NCBI GenBank assembly: GCA_914767715.1
Contig: OU612071.1
Span: forward strand, 372,001 to 436,000
From: Membranipora membranacea
Lineage: Eukaryota; Bryozoa; Gymnolaemata; Cheilostomatida; Membraniporidae
Length of the DNA: 64,000 nt
Direction: 5' to 3'
In this document: in pieces, positions 11,935 through 23,801 of the stretch
Layout of the letters: every line of letters begins with the position of its first letter
How positions within the stretch are numbered: position 1 is the stretch's first letter
The notes under the pieces: generated by a model
Seen by the model: only the letters and a program-made list of their open reading frames with translations
Databases searched by the model: none
Told to the model about the DNA's origin: nothing
Made by a program: the position numbers and the translations under genes

Positions 11935-12395
11935 TTTGAAAAAGCTTTTTCACTGTATAATGAAATGATTATACTTGGAGATTTTAACATCAACATCCTT
12001 GAACAAAGAAGCAACAGAAAGTTGTTGAATATTGTTGGTAAATCTTTTGCCTTCCGTCAATTGATCTCGGAGCCAACAAGAGTTACTGAAACATCCAGCA
12101 CCCTGATCGATCACATATACACAAATTTGCCCTCAGACATGTCAGAGAGTGGAATTATAAAATATGGAATGAGTGATCATTACTTAGTTTTCATTAAAAT
12201 TTTATTTTCCACATTATGGGTAAACGCAAAAAGAACATCATTTGAATTCAATGACTATTCCAAATTTACAAACCAGAATATACATGACCTTTTTTCAGGT
12301 CGTCACTTTAATGATGTATTGTGTGAGAATACTGTAGACCGTATGTATGCAAGATTTAATGACAATGTCGTTGTGACATTACTATTTATTACATT
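11935..12395 (+). pseudogene. LINE APE-endonuclease fragment
   Basis: The frame (Met at 11965, but open slightly upstream) encodes the second half of an apurinic-type endonuclease: the GDFNI motif at the start, ISEPTRVT, LIDHIYTNL and the SDH catalytic motif (GMSDHYLVF). The order and wording closely parallel the intact LINE ORF2 at 53.5-56.3 kb (GDFNIDLL, ISEPTRIT, LIDHIYSS, SLSDHF), so this is a diverged relative. The frame is lost after about 12395, and no polymerase follows. Confidence 0.85.
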
Positions 12396-12399
12396 CCTA

Positions 12400-13370
12400 C
12401 TCTGACATCAAGGCAGTGCACAAAATCATCTTTACATGTCGGCACCAAATGGTTGCAGCCTCAGCCAATCACATGCGTCGACAGCATCATCATATGAAGG
12501 TTTTAAAATTACCCTTCCTGGTTGGGACAGCTTAACTAACACCCCATAAAAGCTCTTGAGTTTTTCCTGAGGGAAATCTTACTTCATCATTAATGCATTA
12601 CTATAATATGGTTCGATCTGTCTGACGCCTTCAAAACAGATCTACATACATCACATGTCTGTGAATCACTCCGGCATGTCAGCCCCCTCCCCCGAACTTA
12701 TTACAACTGCCTTTGAGCCGAGTCTTTAGGGATCGATGGCTAGAATCTCTGGTACGATTTGCACATCAAATAATATTGAACCAAATAATGGTTATCTTTA
12801 TTTGGAAAACTACAGTCCTATGAGGAGTAGGATAAAAATGTTTATCTAGTAGCCTGTCTGGATATATTACCTATCATCATAGTTGGACTGACCAGATATA
12901 GAGTTATTAGGGAGTCACTCCAGTAACCACTGTGAAACTCAGTCAGCATTGCGTGACTGAGAGCAACCCAAATAGTAACAGTAACCCCCACAGTGTGCCC
13001 AACATTAATAATGTCAGCTTATTCTACAGCTAATTTAAGTCCAGTTTTCTAAGTTCAGTTTCTAAGTCTTATTTACAGAAATCACCCAAGTTGCTTTGTT
13101 GAGGTTTGGTCTACCCAATGATTATACATTTCAAAACCAAATTAATATAAAAAGAAAGGCAGTAATGAATTTAGCACCATACAAAAAGATTTCATCAGAT
13201 CTTGAGATACATGAAAGTGTGTTTTTTTTCGAGCAAAGCAGTGAAATATTGTCACCTTAAAATTCCCACTTCTGACACCATATAAGGTTTAACAGCAATG
13301 CCTGTTGTTGTCTGTTGACATTTCTATTCATTGTTGTTGAGCTTTTTATAACTAAGCTTGTGTCTTAGAT
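12400..13370. other. no gene recognised; 3' flank of the collagen gene
   Basis: AT-rich with no coding signal. The collagen stop codon is at 13375-13377 on the minus strand, so the collagen 3' UTR should lie at the upper end of this stretch. Confidence 0.4.
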
Positions 13371-13374
13371 AGAT

Positions 13375-13480
13375 TTATGAGAAGCAAACTTCTCCGATCT
13401 GGAGGCCGAATGATTTTCTCGGTGACCCGATATCAGCAGGAGCAATGTCAATAAGAGGTAAGTGAGTGGCTGTCTTTGTG
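13375..13480 (-). CDS. collagen terminal exon (COLFI end)
   Basis: Encodes KTATHLPLIDIAPADIG, a short charged stretch, then FGLQIGEVCFS and a TAA at 13375-13377. The acceptor AG is at 13481-13482. This matches the invariable end of fibrillar collagen propeptides. Confidence 0.85.
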
Positions 13481-16471
13481 CTGATCTCTATAACTGTCTG
13501 CGCTTCGCTCGACTTTCCGTACTACAAAAACAATAACATTATCAATAACAATGACATTATCAGTAAGAATGCCAAAAAGAATATTACAATATTACTAGGA
13601 GACGCAGAGCAGAACCTGCAAACACATATAACAAGTTAGTTCCCTGTGTAGTTGTGGAGCAATACTGCATTAGTCAAGTATCATGGCTTTATGACACTGG
13701 GTTGGGCACTGATTGATTTTTAAATATCCCTGAGATAGATTTTTATATATGCCACCACAGAGGGTACAGGGCTTCGAGTAGTTAACCACATCTCAATATA
13801 TCTTTTCAACGTCAGGAGCTTGTTACAGTGTTGAGTTGGTTATACTCTTAACACTGAATATGATTGTTTTTTTCTCTCGTAGACCTCACACATTTCTTAT
13901 GATAATAAAACTGTGCACACTCACCTTACAGTCGACCTGTAGTACAGTATACCCAAATCTCCCGTTATCTAATGTGTATTCTTTATCTCCTGCTGTATAC
14001 AGAATTTATATTTATTCTTCTTACCCGAGGCGTCCTCAACAGCGATAGAGTTCTTTCATCTACATCAACAAAGTACAACGAAATGGTGAAAAAGTAAAAC
14101 AAAACTCCTAATGGGTTAATTTATAATATGAAAGGTACCTTCACACAGCTATTTGGGATAGACAGTAATGACCTCAAGCTTACTGAAATTGGATCGTTTA
14201 TATAGAGAGGGAGAAACTCCCTTTACAAAATCATGTCTGAATCAGTTATATGCAGCCTATTCTGAATAATATGCAAGTCGCCAGCATCTAACAGACAGGT
14301 GGTTTACCTATCAGATTTAACCAGTGCTTATTTGACCTGCAGGTATTTACCTGTAGGTGATGGTTTGAGTAGCAGCCTCACTGTGTACTCGGAGGAAGTT
14401 TAGCTGAAAAGTCTCTGCCTCGTACTCAAACTGGCTAACTCCCATCTGGCTGGCCACGAACGGCTGATACTTCACTTTCTCAGTAATGTATGGTCTGGTC
14501 TCGTAGTCTGAGGTCTTAGCAATGTGCCAGCTATAGAAGGTATGAGTGGCCTGTGGTCCTAACACTATGATTATACACAAAGCATACTATGACACTTACC
14601 CAGTAAGTTCCGCTCTTATAGTCTGGGTTCTCAGTAAATAGCTCCCTGCAGTCTCTGGCTGGACTTTCCTCGCTACCATCTCTGACCTTCAGGGCTAAAA
14701 TATCTCAATATCATAAGTGACAAGACTCAAGGTTCTGTGCTAAAATGTCACAACGTCATGCGTAATAATGCTCAAGGTTCAGCACCAGTATGTCAGGGGA
14801 CAATCTATAGATGCAGAAGCAATCTGTTGAGCTAAAGACGTTGAAGAGTGCTTGTCAAACTTGCAAATGAGTGTTAAATAGACAAGTCTTGTGCGTGTTA
14901 ATTTGGTTGTTGTTGGTTGATGGTTTTAATTGGTACTTACTTTGGTTACTAACTTTTTACTTACTTATGTACTTCAGTATACACAATTGTACTTACTTTG
15001 GTACATATTATAAAGCTCATGATTAGCGTTTGCGTCATCTCCTTGATATCCCTTACTATTCAGATTTTGGTGCCATTGGTGCTCCTAAAAATAACAACTA
15101 AGTCGTCAAAATGTGACATGATGTAACAGTGTGACCCTTGCACTAAATTTGTGTGAAAACGAAAACGTCCCTTAGAAAAAAGTAGTTGAATCTAACTAAC
15201 ATACAGCAGCTCGCTTCATATAAAATAATAAACAAGAAATATCAGACAGCTGAAGAAGGAACATTTCATCAAAGTATGAGATTAATCTGGTGGGCCGTAG
15301 CTGTCATGTCACTGTAACTGGCACTGTCACCGCTCTTCACCAAACAATGTTATTATTTGCTATCACAGGTCTTATACTTATTGTCGGTGTTTAGTTTGTT
15401 TGACTCGCCAAAATGAGTTGGTCGACCTGGTTGTCCGGCAGGGCCGGGTCTTCCAGCAGGTCCTCTCTCTCCATCTCTTCCCTGCTCTCCCTAAAACAGC
15501 AAACAAAATATTTGTTACTAAGGAATCACCCGCGGAGGTAGGATAATCAGATTACTGCCAGAGTTCGACAATCACTATGAACTGATGTTTGCTACCAAGC
15601 TTCTCTTCAAAAGTAGCACAACCTGTAGACCTCTTCTTTATCTTTCCTGCGTCAACATTAGTTTCATGTCATGTTTTACTGTTGGTTATGAAAAGTTGCA
15701 GGGTATATTTACTCACCACATTGGGTGGTGAAATAGTGGGTGCCTCAGGAGCTAGGCTGCAATATCTGCGCCACTTTGATCTCAGTTTGTAGGCAGGTCG
15801 GAGCACACCTGGGGGTTCAACAACTTCCAGTAGTTAGTGGACTGCAGTGAGATTCGAACCCACAACCTTCAAAATTTGTATGCTGAAGGAACGGCACTCT
15901 CACCAACTGAGCCACCTCCTGCTCCGAGGCAACAAATCAACAGATCTATTCAGCAAGATTACCAGTCGATCCCTTCAGTCTTTGTGGTCCGGCTACTCCA
16001 GGAGGTCCGATGTCTCCTTGTTCTCCCTGAGGTCCGGCTGGGCCGGGGAATCCAGGAGATCCCATAAATCCGAGTGGTCCTATCAATGATCAACCAACAG
16101 TTTCAATTGATATAATTGGCTACACTTTAAGAATTTTTCAACTTCTTATCAAACACTGTATATTGTAGCACAGCACAAATACTTTTATTGAGAAATTTTA
16201 CTTCTTCACGGAAAAAATTAATCTATCAATCAATCAATATATCTGTGCATCTATCTGAATGACGGCACAGGTGGCAGATATGTCCCTACGGACAAGAAGA
16301 TGAATGAGTGAACATGAGCAGATATCTATGATAAGATAACTCACCCTTAGCTCCCTGATCTCCTGTGATAACCTTAGATCCCTGAGGTCCCTGTTCTCCA
16401 GGAGCTCCTCTCGTTCCGGATGCACTCTGAACACCTTGTGGTCCGTCTTCTCCCATTGGTCCGGCTTCTTC
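13375..16471 (-). CDS. fibrillar collagen, 3' end with COLFI propeptide
   Basis: Minus-strand exons with GT-AG borders. Triple-helix exons: 16345-16471 and 15963-16079 (Gly-X-Y, joined in phase) and about 15406-15490 (3' border unclear). Then come 14997-15084 (linker, LYNMYQ) and 14600-14694 (DGSEESPARDCRELF...DYKSGTYW), which join in phase; 14351-14558 (NFLRVHSEAATQTITYR); 13925-13992 (DNGRFGYTVLQVDCK); and the last exon 13375-13480 (HLPLIDIAPADIG...GEVCFS, stop). DG-x3-P-A-R-x-C-R, KSG-x-YW, T-Y-R/H, LPIxDIAP and the final CF are hallmarks of the fibrillar collagen C-propeptide, which trimerises chains in the secretory pathway. Oddities: phases clash between 14600-14694 and 14351-14558, where the Asp-Pro-Asn/Cys segment is missing and only 41 bases intervene. 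Connecting exons before 13925 and before 13375 were not found with certainty. Triplet breaks (GVQSASG, GSKVITG) occur. The 5' end is not located. Confidence 0.85.
14351..14558 (-). CDS. collagen COLFI exon
   Basis: Encodes YETRPYITEKVKYQPF, an FEYE-x-ETFQLNFLR segment and QTITYR before a GTAAAT donor (14345-14350). It corresponds to the propeptide region before the conserved Tyr-x-Cys. Frame as read does not join the exon at 14600-14694. Confidence 0.8.
14600..14694 (-). CDS. collagen COLFI first exon
   Basis: Encodes VRDGSEESPARDCREL and DYKSGTYW. It joins in phase to the linker exon 14997-15084 and ends at a GTAAGT donor. Confidence 0.85.
15720..15935 (-). repeat. tRNA-derived SINE, family A, inside collagen intron
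   Basis: On the minus strand: A box GTGGCTCAGTTGGTGAGAG, B box GGTTCGAATCTCACTGCAG, then a body with CCAGGTGTGCTCCGACCTGC and ATATTGCAGCCTAGC. These body words recur at 61.65 kb on the plus strand. The insertion sits between two triple-helix exons whose phases do not fit each other. Confidence 0.8.
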
Positions 16472-16622
16472 CTATAAAATACATAATTAACTAATCTTAC
16501 GTCTGACTTTGTGTACATCATTGATTGGCTTTACAATCTATGAAACATATTATATTAGCAGGAAAATAAGAGAAAATTGGTTATTCATTTCATTTTCAGA
16601 CCACAAACAAAGCAATGATACA

Positions 16623-17302
16623 ATTACCAGGTCACACGCTCCCTCCCTGGTCTAGGTCAGCCTGACATTACCAGGTCACACGGTCTCTCCCTGGTCTCGG
16701 TCAGCCTGACATTACCAGGTCACACGGTCTCTCCCTGGTCTAGGTCAGTCTGACATTACCAGGTCACACGGTCTCTCCCTGGTCTTGGTCAGCTTGACAT
16801 TACCAGGTCACACGGTCCCTCCCTGGTCTAGGTCAGCCTGACATTAGCAGGTTACACGGTCCCTCCCTGGTCTTGGTCAGCCTGACATTACCAGGTCACA
16901 CGGTCTCTCCCTGGTCTAGGTCAGCCTGACATTACCAGGTTACACGGTCCCTCCCTGGTCTTGGTCAGCCTGAAATTGCAAGGTCGCACGGTCCCTCCCT
17001 GGTCTTGGTCAGCCTGACATTACCAGGTCACACGGTCTCTCCCTGGTCTAGGTCAGCCTGACATTACCAGGTCACACGGTCCCTCCCTGGTCTAGGTCAG
17101 CCTGACATTACCAGGTCACATGGTCCGTCCCTGGTCTAGGTCAGCCTGACATTACCAGGTCACACAGTCCCTCCCTGGTCTAGGTCAGCCTGACATTACC
17201 AGGTCACACGGTCCCTCCCTGGTCTAGATCAGCCTGACATTACCAGGTCACACGGTCCCTCCCTGGTCTAGGTCAGCCTGACATTACCAGGTCACACGGT
17301 CT
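16623..17302. repeat. 44-bp minisatellite, about 15 copies
   Basis: A tandem array with unit ATTACCAGGTCACACGGTCT followed by CTCCCTGGTCTAGGTCAGCCTGAC. Each unit holds the odd palindrome GTCAGCCTGAC. Copies differ at a few positions (tctag/tcttg, ctctcc/cctcc). It lies just upstream of the collagen exons on the coding strand and could be in an intron. Confidence 0.9.
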
Positions 17303-18320
17303 GAACACTTACAGTAATATCAGTATACAACAGAACAGGCTGCCGCTGTGATATATAGCTGTATGTCATAGTATATAAACCATAGAGTTATATAGAGTAT
17401 ATAATAACTCTTTGATATAAACCATCTATACAGATTTAATACAAAGTTAAATCAATATACCGTCAAAGACCAACTATCTTAGCAACCATTATCCCAAATT
17501 AACAAACCAGTATTCTATATCGTGAATCTATATCATCATAGAGAGATGGGCTTGTCATCCACAGCCTAGCCGTATATATGGTGTGTGTGATGAGACGTCC
17601 TGTCATTATTAAATGGTAGAGATAATTCGTTCTATTTTTAGCTCTGATCTCATATAAAGTTATAACTATCCTCTGCAGACAGCAGTAAACTCTAAAGAGG
17701 CAGGACAACAACATGTCTTATTTCAGTCATCCCATCATAAACACTTGTAGGCAATCAAACGCTTCATCCTATTTTTTTATCTTAATTGAAGTTATCTATT
17801 AATCCTAGCCCTCCCCACCCGTCACGAACAGATTCCTAAGCCTAGCCCTAGGTCCCTCACAAACAGGCTCATAACTCTACCACGCCCCTCACTTTCTGAT
17901 TTCTAGCCTCAGGTCTATAACCAGAAGTGTAACATTCAAAGTGGGGAGTAGTTGTGATCTTTTATCAGGTTGAGCTAATTTCTCCCACGCTGCACTCTCA
18001 CTGCTCGCACACTCTCTCATGCTTATTCTATTAGATATTTTGTGTAATCTCTGCTCTGAGCTCATTACGTCACTACAAAACGAACAAAGTCAGTAAGCAT
18101 CGGAGATAATACTAAGTACACAGGCAATAAAGACTTCATAGTATCTCCGCAGGAGTAAACAGCAGAGATAATACAATCACTACGGTTCCATGTGTCGATT
18201 TTGTAAGGATTTCGGGAGTAATCACCCCATGGAAACGGCATTAAAGTCAAATTCCGATTGTGACGAATGACTTTTTGGACGAAAATATTCATACCTATTC
18301 ATAGGGTGTTTATTCGACCT
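17303..18320. other. no gene recognised
   Basis: AT-rich sequence between the minisatellite and a tRNA-like segment. No exon signal was found. Confidence 0.4.
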
Positions 18321-18327
18321 ATTTCCT

Positions 18328-18420
18328 AATTGGCGTGGCTGAATGGTTAGCGCGCTTGCACACAATGCCTACAAAGGGATTACATGCGGAAGGCCGGGGT
18401 TCAAGTCGCAGCCGCGGCAG
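18328..18420 (+). repeat. tRNA-like SINE head
   Basis: A box GTGGCTGAATGGTTAGCGCG and B box GGGGTTCAAGTCGC are correctly ordered on the plus strand. The T-arm does not pair, so a working tRNA is unlikely. Confidence 0.5.
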
Positions 18421-19039
18421 ATTCTTTTCATGTTTTTCCCATCATGGGAATGGTTAGAATCCACTGGATTGTAACCGTTCGAAATTGGAGTGAACCACAA
18501 AATCGAAGCATGGAACCATAGCGATTGTAGAGATTCAGTATAACATATATACTATAATCATTGCTAGGAAGGCGCAGAAAACCAAACAATCTTTCAGCCC
18601 ACCGATGCTATAGTGAGAAACATGTTCTATAAACACACCACCCCTTCCCCACACAGATAGATGTAATGTAAGGCTGGTGGGATATTAATTTGGACATTCT
18701 CTTGTCATGATGTAGCTGGTGTTCAGTTGACATGGAGCTTACCATGTACTCACTCAAGTATGAAATTTAGCAAAACCAACACCAAGCTTGACAGTGCTGG
18801 CAACATGGCCTCCACTCTTGTATCATGATAATAATATAATTTACCAGCATCTTTTGATAATGGATGGCATTCACTGATATTTCAGGCACTCATTATTATG
18901 ATTTTGCAAGTATCTTGACAATGTAGGTAATAGATGGTTGGTTGGTTTATTTTGTCACAAACATTAGGTATGCTGCGAGATTGAGTGTTTATACTGTTAC
19001 ATGAGTAGGGAATACCAAAAAAGAAACATAAACAAAATG

Positions 19040-19720
19040 AGTAAAGTAAAATCTGACTTCTAGTGGATTAAAAAATATCTTGCAATATCAAAATCAAGTG
19101 TCTGAGGAATGAGTCTTTACCCCAGGCAGTTCTGTATTTAAGGCTGCGATATCTGCCTGTGGGGAGTTTCTCAAGAAAATTGTTTAAAAAATGTTCGTCA
19201 TCATGTATTATCTGCAGGGCCAGGTTCTTTGTGAGGTTTGATATGACTGAATCTAGGTCCCCCATATCAAGACCTAGTCTGTCGCCTTGCTAAAAAAAAG
19301 CTTTCTCAGAGCTTTCTTGTCTCGTGAATAAATACTAGTGAACAAAACATTCTCTGATTTGCTATGGATACAACATTATTGCCATGATCTTCGAAACGTA
19401 ATTTGTTATCAAAGGGAACTCCGAAATATTTAACATTGTCACAAAAAATTTTTTTACACCATTTTATTCGAGAGTAGGACTGTCAGGTTTATCTCTCTTA
19501 GTGGAGAAAAGCATCTCTCGGGTTTTAGAAGGACTAAGTAATAAGTCGAGTTCTTTGCATAGACCAGAGATTCTAGTCATATTGTGTAAGCAGGCTGATG
19601 GTGTATATATAAATCTTGTGACATCAGTGACTTTGCAGGGGTATTACAGAGCCGCATTCTGATATTAAAAAGCACAAGATCAAGTTGATGTGCGGACAAG
19701 ACCTGATTTTCTATGACTGC
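19040..19720 (-). pseudogene. LINE reverse transcriptase remnant
   Basis: Broken minus-strand frames encode, in order, LLLSPSKTREMLFSTKRD, a stop, a PFDN segment resembling the YLG region, and (19068-19265) a 65-codon frame with FLEKLPTGRYRSLKYRT. This is the polymerase segment after YADD plus the C-terminal tail, interrupted by several stops and frameshifts. A dead, fairly old LINE copy, diverged from the other LINEs here. Confidence 0.6.
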
Positions 19721-20029
19721 TACAGGAAAACCGTCAGTTTGAGAACAGTCCACTCTGCCTACGTGGCAGACCTGGGGTCCCTAGATTATCTCACCATTAC
19801 AGCCACGTGTTGCTATGTTTCATTAAAAAATCCACAAATTTTGCAACTTCAAGCCTCTGGGTAAAGATGTTTTTTTTACTGAGGACAGTTTCGGGGCATA
19901 GTCATAGCTTATAGAAATAACCAAAGTCTAGTAAATGTTAGCTAACAACAAACATTACCGATTCACGCCTGCGAGAAAAGTCCAACTTTTCGCCTGACAA
20001 ATAATTTACTTCTTTAAGAGTACACCGCC

Positions 20030-20139
20030 ATGCAGGAACTAGGGGATCTGAGGCTATGTCAGGAACTAGGGGATCTGAGGCTCTGTCAGGAACTAGGGGA
20101 TCTGAGGCTATGCCAGGAACTAGGGGATCTGAGGCTATG
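20030..20139. repeat. 27-bp tandem repeat, 4 copies
   Basis: Unit CAGGAACTAGGGGATCTGAG plus GCTATGT, four nearly identical copies, ending a few bases before the hairpin at 20147. Confidence 0.9.
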
Positions 20140-20146
20140 TTATGGT

Positions 20147-20223
20147 AGCCTTGTCACGCGGGTTTTTGGATTTTGGATTTTTTTCCCAAAACTTAAAAAA
20201 CCAAAAACCCGCGTGACAAGGCT
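20147..20223. repeat. perfect 23-bp inverted repeat (hairpin)
   Basis: Left arm 20147-20169 starts AGCCTTGTCACGCGGG; right arm 20201-20223 ends CCCGCGTGACAAGGCT. The arms are fully complementary with a 31-bp AT-rich loop. It may be a tiny fold-back element. Confidence 0.85.
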
Positions 20224-20247
20224 GTTATAGACTGTAAGTCACTACCA

Positions 20248-20296
20248 AACTGATATATCATACCTGGTCCTTTAGCCCCTCCGGATACAAGCCTTT
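20248..20296 (-). other. possible short upstream collagen exon
   Basis: Minus-strand segment with an acceptor-like AAAAAG and a GTATGA donor, encoding LVSGGAKGP. It could be one more Gly-X-Y exon, but it is too short to be sure. Confidence 0.2.
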
Positions 20297-20559
20297 TTAG
20301 TCTGAATATAACAGCTCTCTCATACTCCTGTTAGTACTACCTGCAAGTATAAAATGTCAGACTATGATAAGAAATAGCTTACAGACGAGCGATTAACCGG
20401 GCATCAATCGGCTTTCTAAAATGATAGAAATAAAAATAACTCTGTTTCTTGAATCTGTTCAAATTAATAATGACTGCAAACTGCAAGCGTTCATTAACTT
20501 CTATAATACAGTCTGTGGGCTGATAGTCTCTACTATATTATTAGATAAAGTCTGAATTT

Positions 20560-21880
20560 TTGAGTAGTTTTTTGCTGATTATTTCAGCTCCCCAAGAAAA
20601 TACTTATATTACACTTTACACCTGTACAATATAGTACCCATTCGCTCAGGTCAACAAAAGCTGTGGTGTAGAAATGCCAAGAATCAGAAAGAAACATTTT
20701 GTCTGGCCAATAGAGTTAAAAAATTTGTTAATTTTTTGTCTCGCATCTGAGCAAATGACTATGAAATGGAGAACATTGGAGGCAGCGACACCGAAATCAA
20801 CTTTTACAACTATCATAGGTAACTGACTGACTAAAACATGCTTTGGTCTTTGGGAAGCCTTTAAAGAGGTTGAGCAGTTCAGGTACAGCATTCATTATTG
20901 AGAATTGTTAGTACATCTACAGGGGTTTACTTATGTGGGGAGTAATGTTATGGACCAAAAAAAATGTTATGCGACTTTCTTTTACCAATATGCTATGCTC
21001 AACTTCACATCCAAAAACATATGACATCACGGTAATTACCCAGTGGGAATTCCACTGAGCCGTACTTAGTAGCATACACCATAATGAGTGATGACCAGCT
21101 GATTTACTATTCACTACAAAATCAATGATGAGCCATGCGTTGCATAACTGTGTCATAAAATTCTTCTGCCGGTGATTTTGATGTGCTATTTTGGTGTCAT
21201 TTTCATAATTGTTAGGGAGCTGAAAGAACTTAAATTTGTGAATTCATTTTTCTGATGGCTTCCAACATTGAGCAACAACAAGGAGCTGCTCCGCAGTATG
21301 ACGATAATGAATCGGTCCACGATAGGAACTGAAATTCAGATCCAGCATTAATTATAGAGACTCGGTAGTCCATCTACAGTGGTCAACTTGTGTGGGGAGT
21401 AATGATATAGGGAAAAAGAATTGCGATGTGATGAAGTATTTTTTCACCAATATACTACACAAAGCTCCCTGACCTGTCCTTATACCACAGCCCATTTACT
21501 CCCTCCCCATTCCAGTGCACTATTTTGTGTTTGGTCTACTGATTATTGTTCTTTGTGATATTTTCCTCATAATTACGTATTTGAATTTCACATCTCATAT
21601 ATACCTAGTCTTTCAGATGTGCCACTGAGAGATGTTTCAGACCGGTGGTCTCGTGCGGTCCGTCCATGTGTCTATCTCTACTGCATGAGAATGGGTTTAT
21701 ACTGCCAACTTACTGATCCTAGAACATCTAGAGCGTTTTTACCCCTCTAACCCGATTAACCCCCCCCCCCCCCACACTATGGTTTGAGATTCCAAACTCC
21801 ACAGCCAGACTTGAAAAATAAGGGTTACTGCTTGAGGAAGGGTCTCCTCTGTATCAGACGATATCATAACATTCTCATTT
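20560..21880. other. diverged internal duplication, no gene recognised
   Basis: Segments near 20930-21190 and 21370-21570 resemble each other in order (TGTGGGGAGTAATG, TTTCACCAATAT, GTGCTATTTTG). Minus-strand frames of about 80 codons at 20646-20891 and 20917-21156 look like a decayed element, but I cannot identify it. A C14 run lies at 21760-21775. Confidence 0.4.
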
Positions 21881-22245
21881 GAGCTGTGGGATATTTAGTA
21901 CTCGTTAAGTATCCATGTGTAATTTATATCATCAGAGACTTTAACACACACATGTATTTAGCTATGCACCAGATTATTTTCGCCTCATGTATTTGTCCAT
22001 ATCGATGGGAACGAGACCTCTCACAGCGCCCCTTCCCTCAGAGATATCCTGGCAAACGAATCAGCGTGTCAGCGTTTCTTTGGGTGAATCATCTTTCCCC
22101 TCATTCTTCCATCGCTGGCTGAATGTTTCCTGTGACTGAATTTGATGCACCGCCTTATCATAGAGAGGCTGTCAGAAATTATTACATCACATGACGACCT
22201 TGGTTAGAACTTAAATTATTATTTGTTGGGATATTCACCTCTGCA

Positions 22246-22400
22246 GACCTTGTAGGGTGGGGTGTGAGCCCAATAACATGTAGGGTGGGGCGTAAGCCCA
22301 CTTACATGTGCTACAGGAATGTAGGGTGGGGTGTAAGCCCACTAACATGTGCTAAATGAATGTAGGGTGGGGTGTAAGCCCACTAACATGCGGTACATGA
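22246..22400. repeat. TGTAGGGTGGGG tandem repeat, 4 copies
   Basis: Four units of about 30-60 bp starting TGTAGGGTGGGGTGTAAGCC and running to CACTAACATG, with irregular spacing. Confidence 0.85.
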
Positions 22401-22878
22401 ATGTTTCCCATATTTTGTTGGTTGGTTGTTGTTAGTTAACTAGCCCATATCATAACATCTGTGAAGGGTATCATTTCTGTGAATCTTATAGTGACCAGAA
22501 TCTTACTGCTGTGATATTGACAATAAATTTTTGGTCCCCTTAGGACTCTCCTTTGTAACACACATGACTTGATGAGTAACTACTCTTTGGAAAAATCTAC
22601 AAGCATTCTGGATGTAAAGTGACTATATTATTGATTCTATAGGAGATAAGGGTCCATGAAAATGGGATTAATAATGGAAGGCATTGAAAATAGTGATCGT
22701 AACTATAATGCATGCTACTCACCAGTTCGGTAGCCCTTTGGCCCTCTATAGTAAGTCTAGCTCAGCTTGGTCTCTCAGTGGCTCCTTGTCACCCTCGTGG
22801 CTCTTGCGCATCTCCCGTGCGCATCCCGGAAGTCCCCCTTCCTCTATCCTGCAGGTAGTCACTGTCTAAAGCTCCTTG

Positions 22879-22879
<1 letters not shown>

Positions 22880-22945
<66 letters not shown>

Positions 22946-22972
22946 TTTCTCTCTCACTCTCTCTCTCTCACT
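22880..22972. repeat. (CT)n microsatellite
   Basis: About 90 bases of nearly pure CT with scattered interruptions. It produces Leu-Ser and Arg-Glu open frames on the two strands that should not be read as genes. Confidence 0.95.
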
Positions 22973-23340
22973 TGGTCTTCCTCTATATGTCTTTCTCTCC
23001 TAGCCTCGCCCAACTCTCTCCTGTACCTTTCCTCGTTCTCTCTCAACTCTCTTGCCAACTGTCTCTCTAATCTCCCCTTGATCTCTTCCTCTCTTTCCTG
23101 TCTCTCTCTCCTGGCAGCTCTCCTCTTCCTATTCTCCTCCCTCTCTATCCGTTCCATTGCCTCCTCATGGTTCTCCGGTCCGTCTCCAGCAATCACTCTT
23201 CCATCATCCAGGTCCACTAGTGTATCTAGCGCCTCCTCCTGCCTGACTCTTAGCTCATGTCCCGGTCTCCTTACTATCCTGTCTCTCAAATCCATCTTCC
23301 TCCTTCTATTCTCAATCCATTCCTGTAATACTCCCGACAT
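22954..23340 (-). other. charged coiled-coil ORF, probable mobile element
   Basis: A 128-codon minus-strand frame with a short mixed N-terminal part (MSGVLQEWIENRRRKMDLRD) followed by a long Arg/Glu-rich heptad-like region that runs into the CT microsatellite. The local GC content is well above the surroundings. It follows the frame at 23523-23801 on the same strand. I do not recognise the family; a retroelement or transposon-associated protein is a guess from context. Confidence 0.35.
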
Positions 23341-23522
23341 CTCTATTGCCAGCTCTCAGCTCGGGTGCGCTTCATCCCGTAAACGGTGCGAGTTAAAGAA
23401 CGCTGCCCCGTTTCGGGCCCTATCCTATTACGTTCTTGGTCATTGCAGGTGCCCCCTCACCTTTGTTCGCGTCCAGGTCGCAGATCTTTCTGTTTATCCT
23501 GAGGACTATCTCCCATTGTCTT

Positions 23523-23801
23523 TCAACCATCAATTTTACCGGGTACATGGGGCACAACCCCCGGCAACGCCGATACATAGTCCAGGTCTCTCTCGTACAT
23601 GGCGATTAGCGGCCCCACCGCCGTCGAGCCCCCTCTCTCAAAGATATCGGGGATGCCCGGCACTACTAGCTTGATCCCTTCTCCGTTCTCTATTTCCCCT
23701 TTCATCCGGTGTAGCGTCGCCCCTCTTCTGCATATGTTTCTCGTCCCCTCTATCTCCATATATTCCACGATACTATTGCCTATGATGGTAACCGGTTCCA
23801 T
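23523..23801 (-). other. unidentified ORF with GNSIV motif
   Basis: A 92-codon minus-strand frame beginning MEPVTIIGNSIVEYMEI. The IIGNSIV start is reminiscent of block I of SGNH hydrolases (usually GDS), seen in some invertebrate retroelement ORFs, but the rest does not confirm this. After the stop, another frame continues with ERQWEIVLRINRKICDL, suggesting a frameshifted longer protein. It is probably the upstream part of the same decayed element as 22954-23340. Confidence 0.3.

Noticed and set aside
18328-18420. Functional tRNA gene
   Set aside because: The T-arm does not pair and there is no acceptor stem.
22767-23674. Plus-strand Ser/Leu-rich ORFs
   Set aside because: They read through the CT microsatellite or are antisense to the minus-strand frames; low-complexity artefacts.
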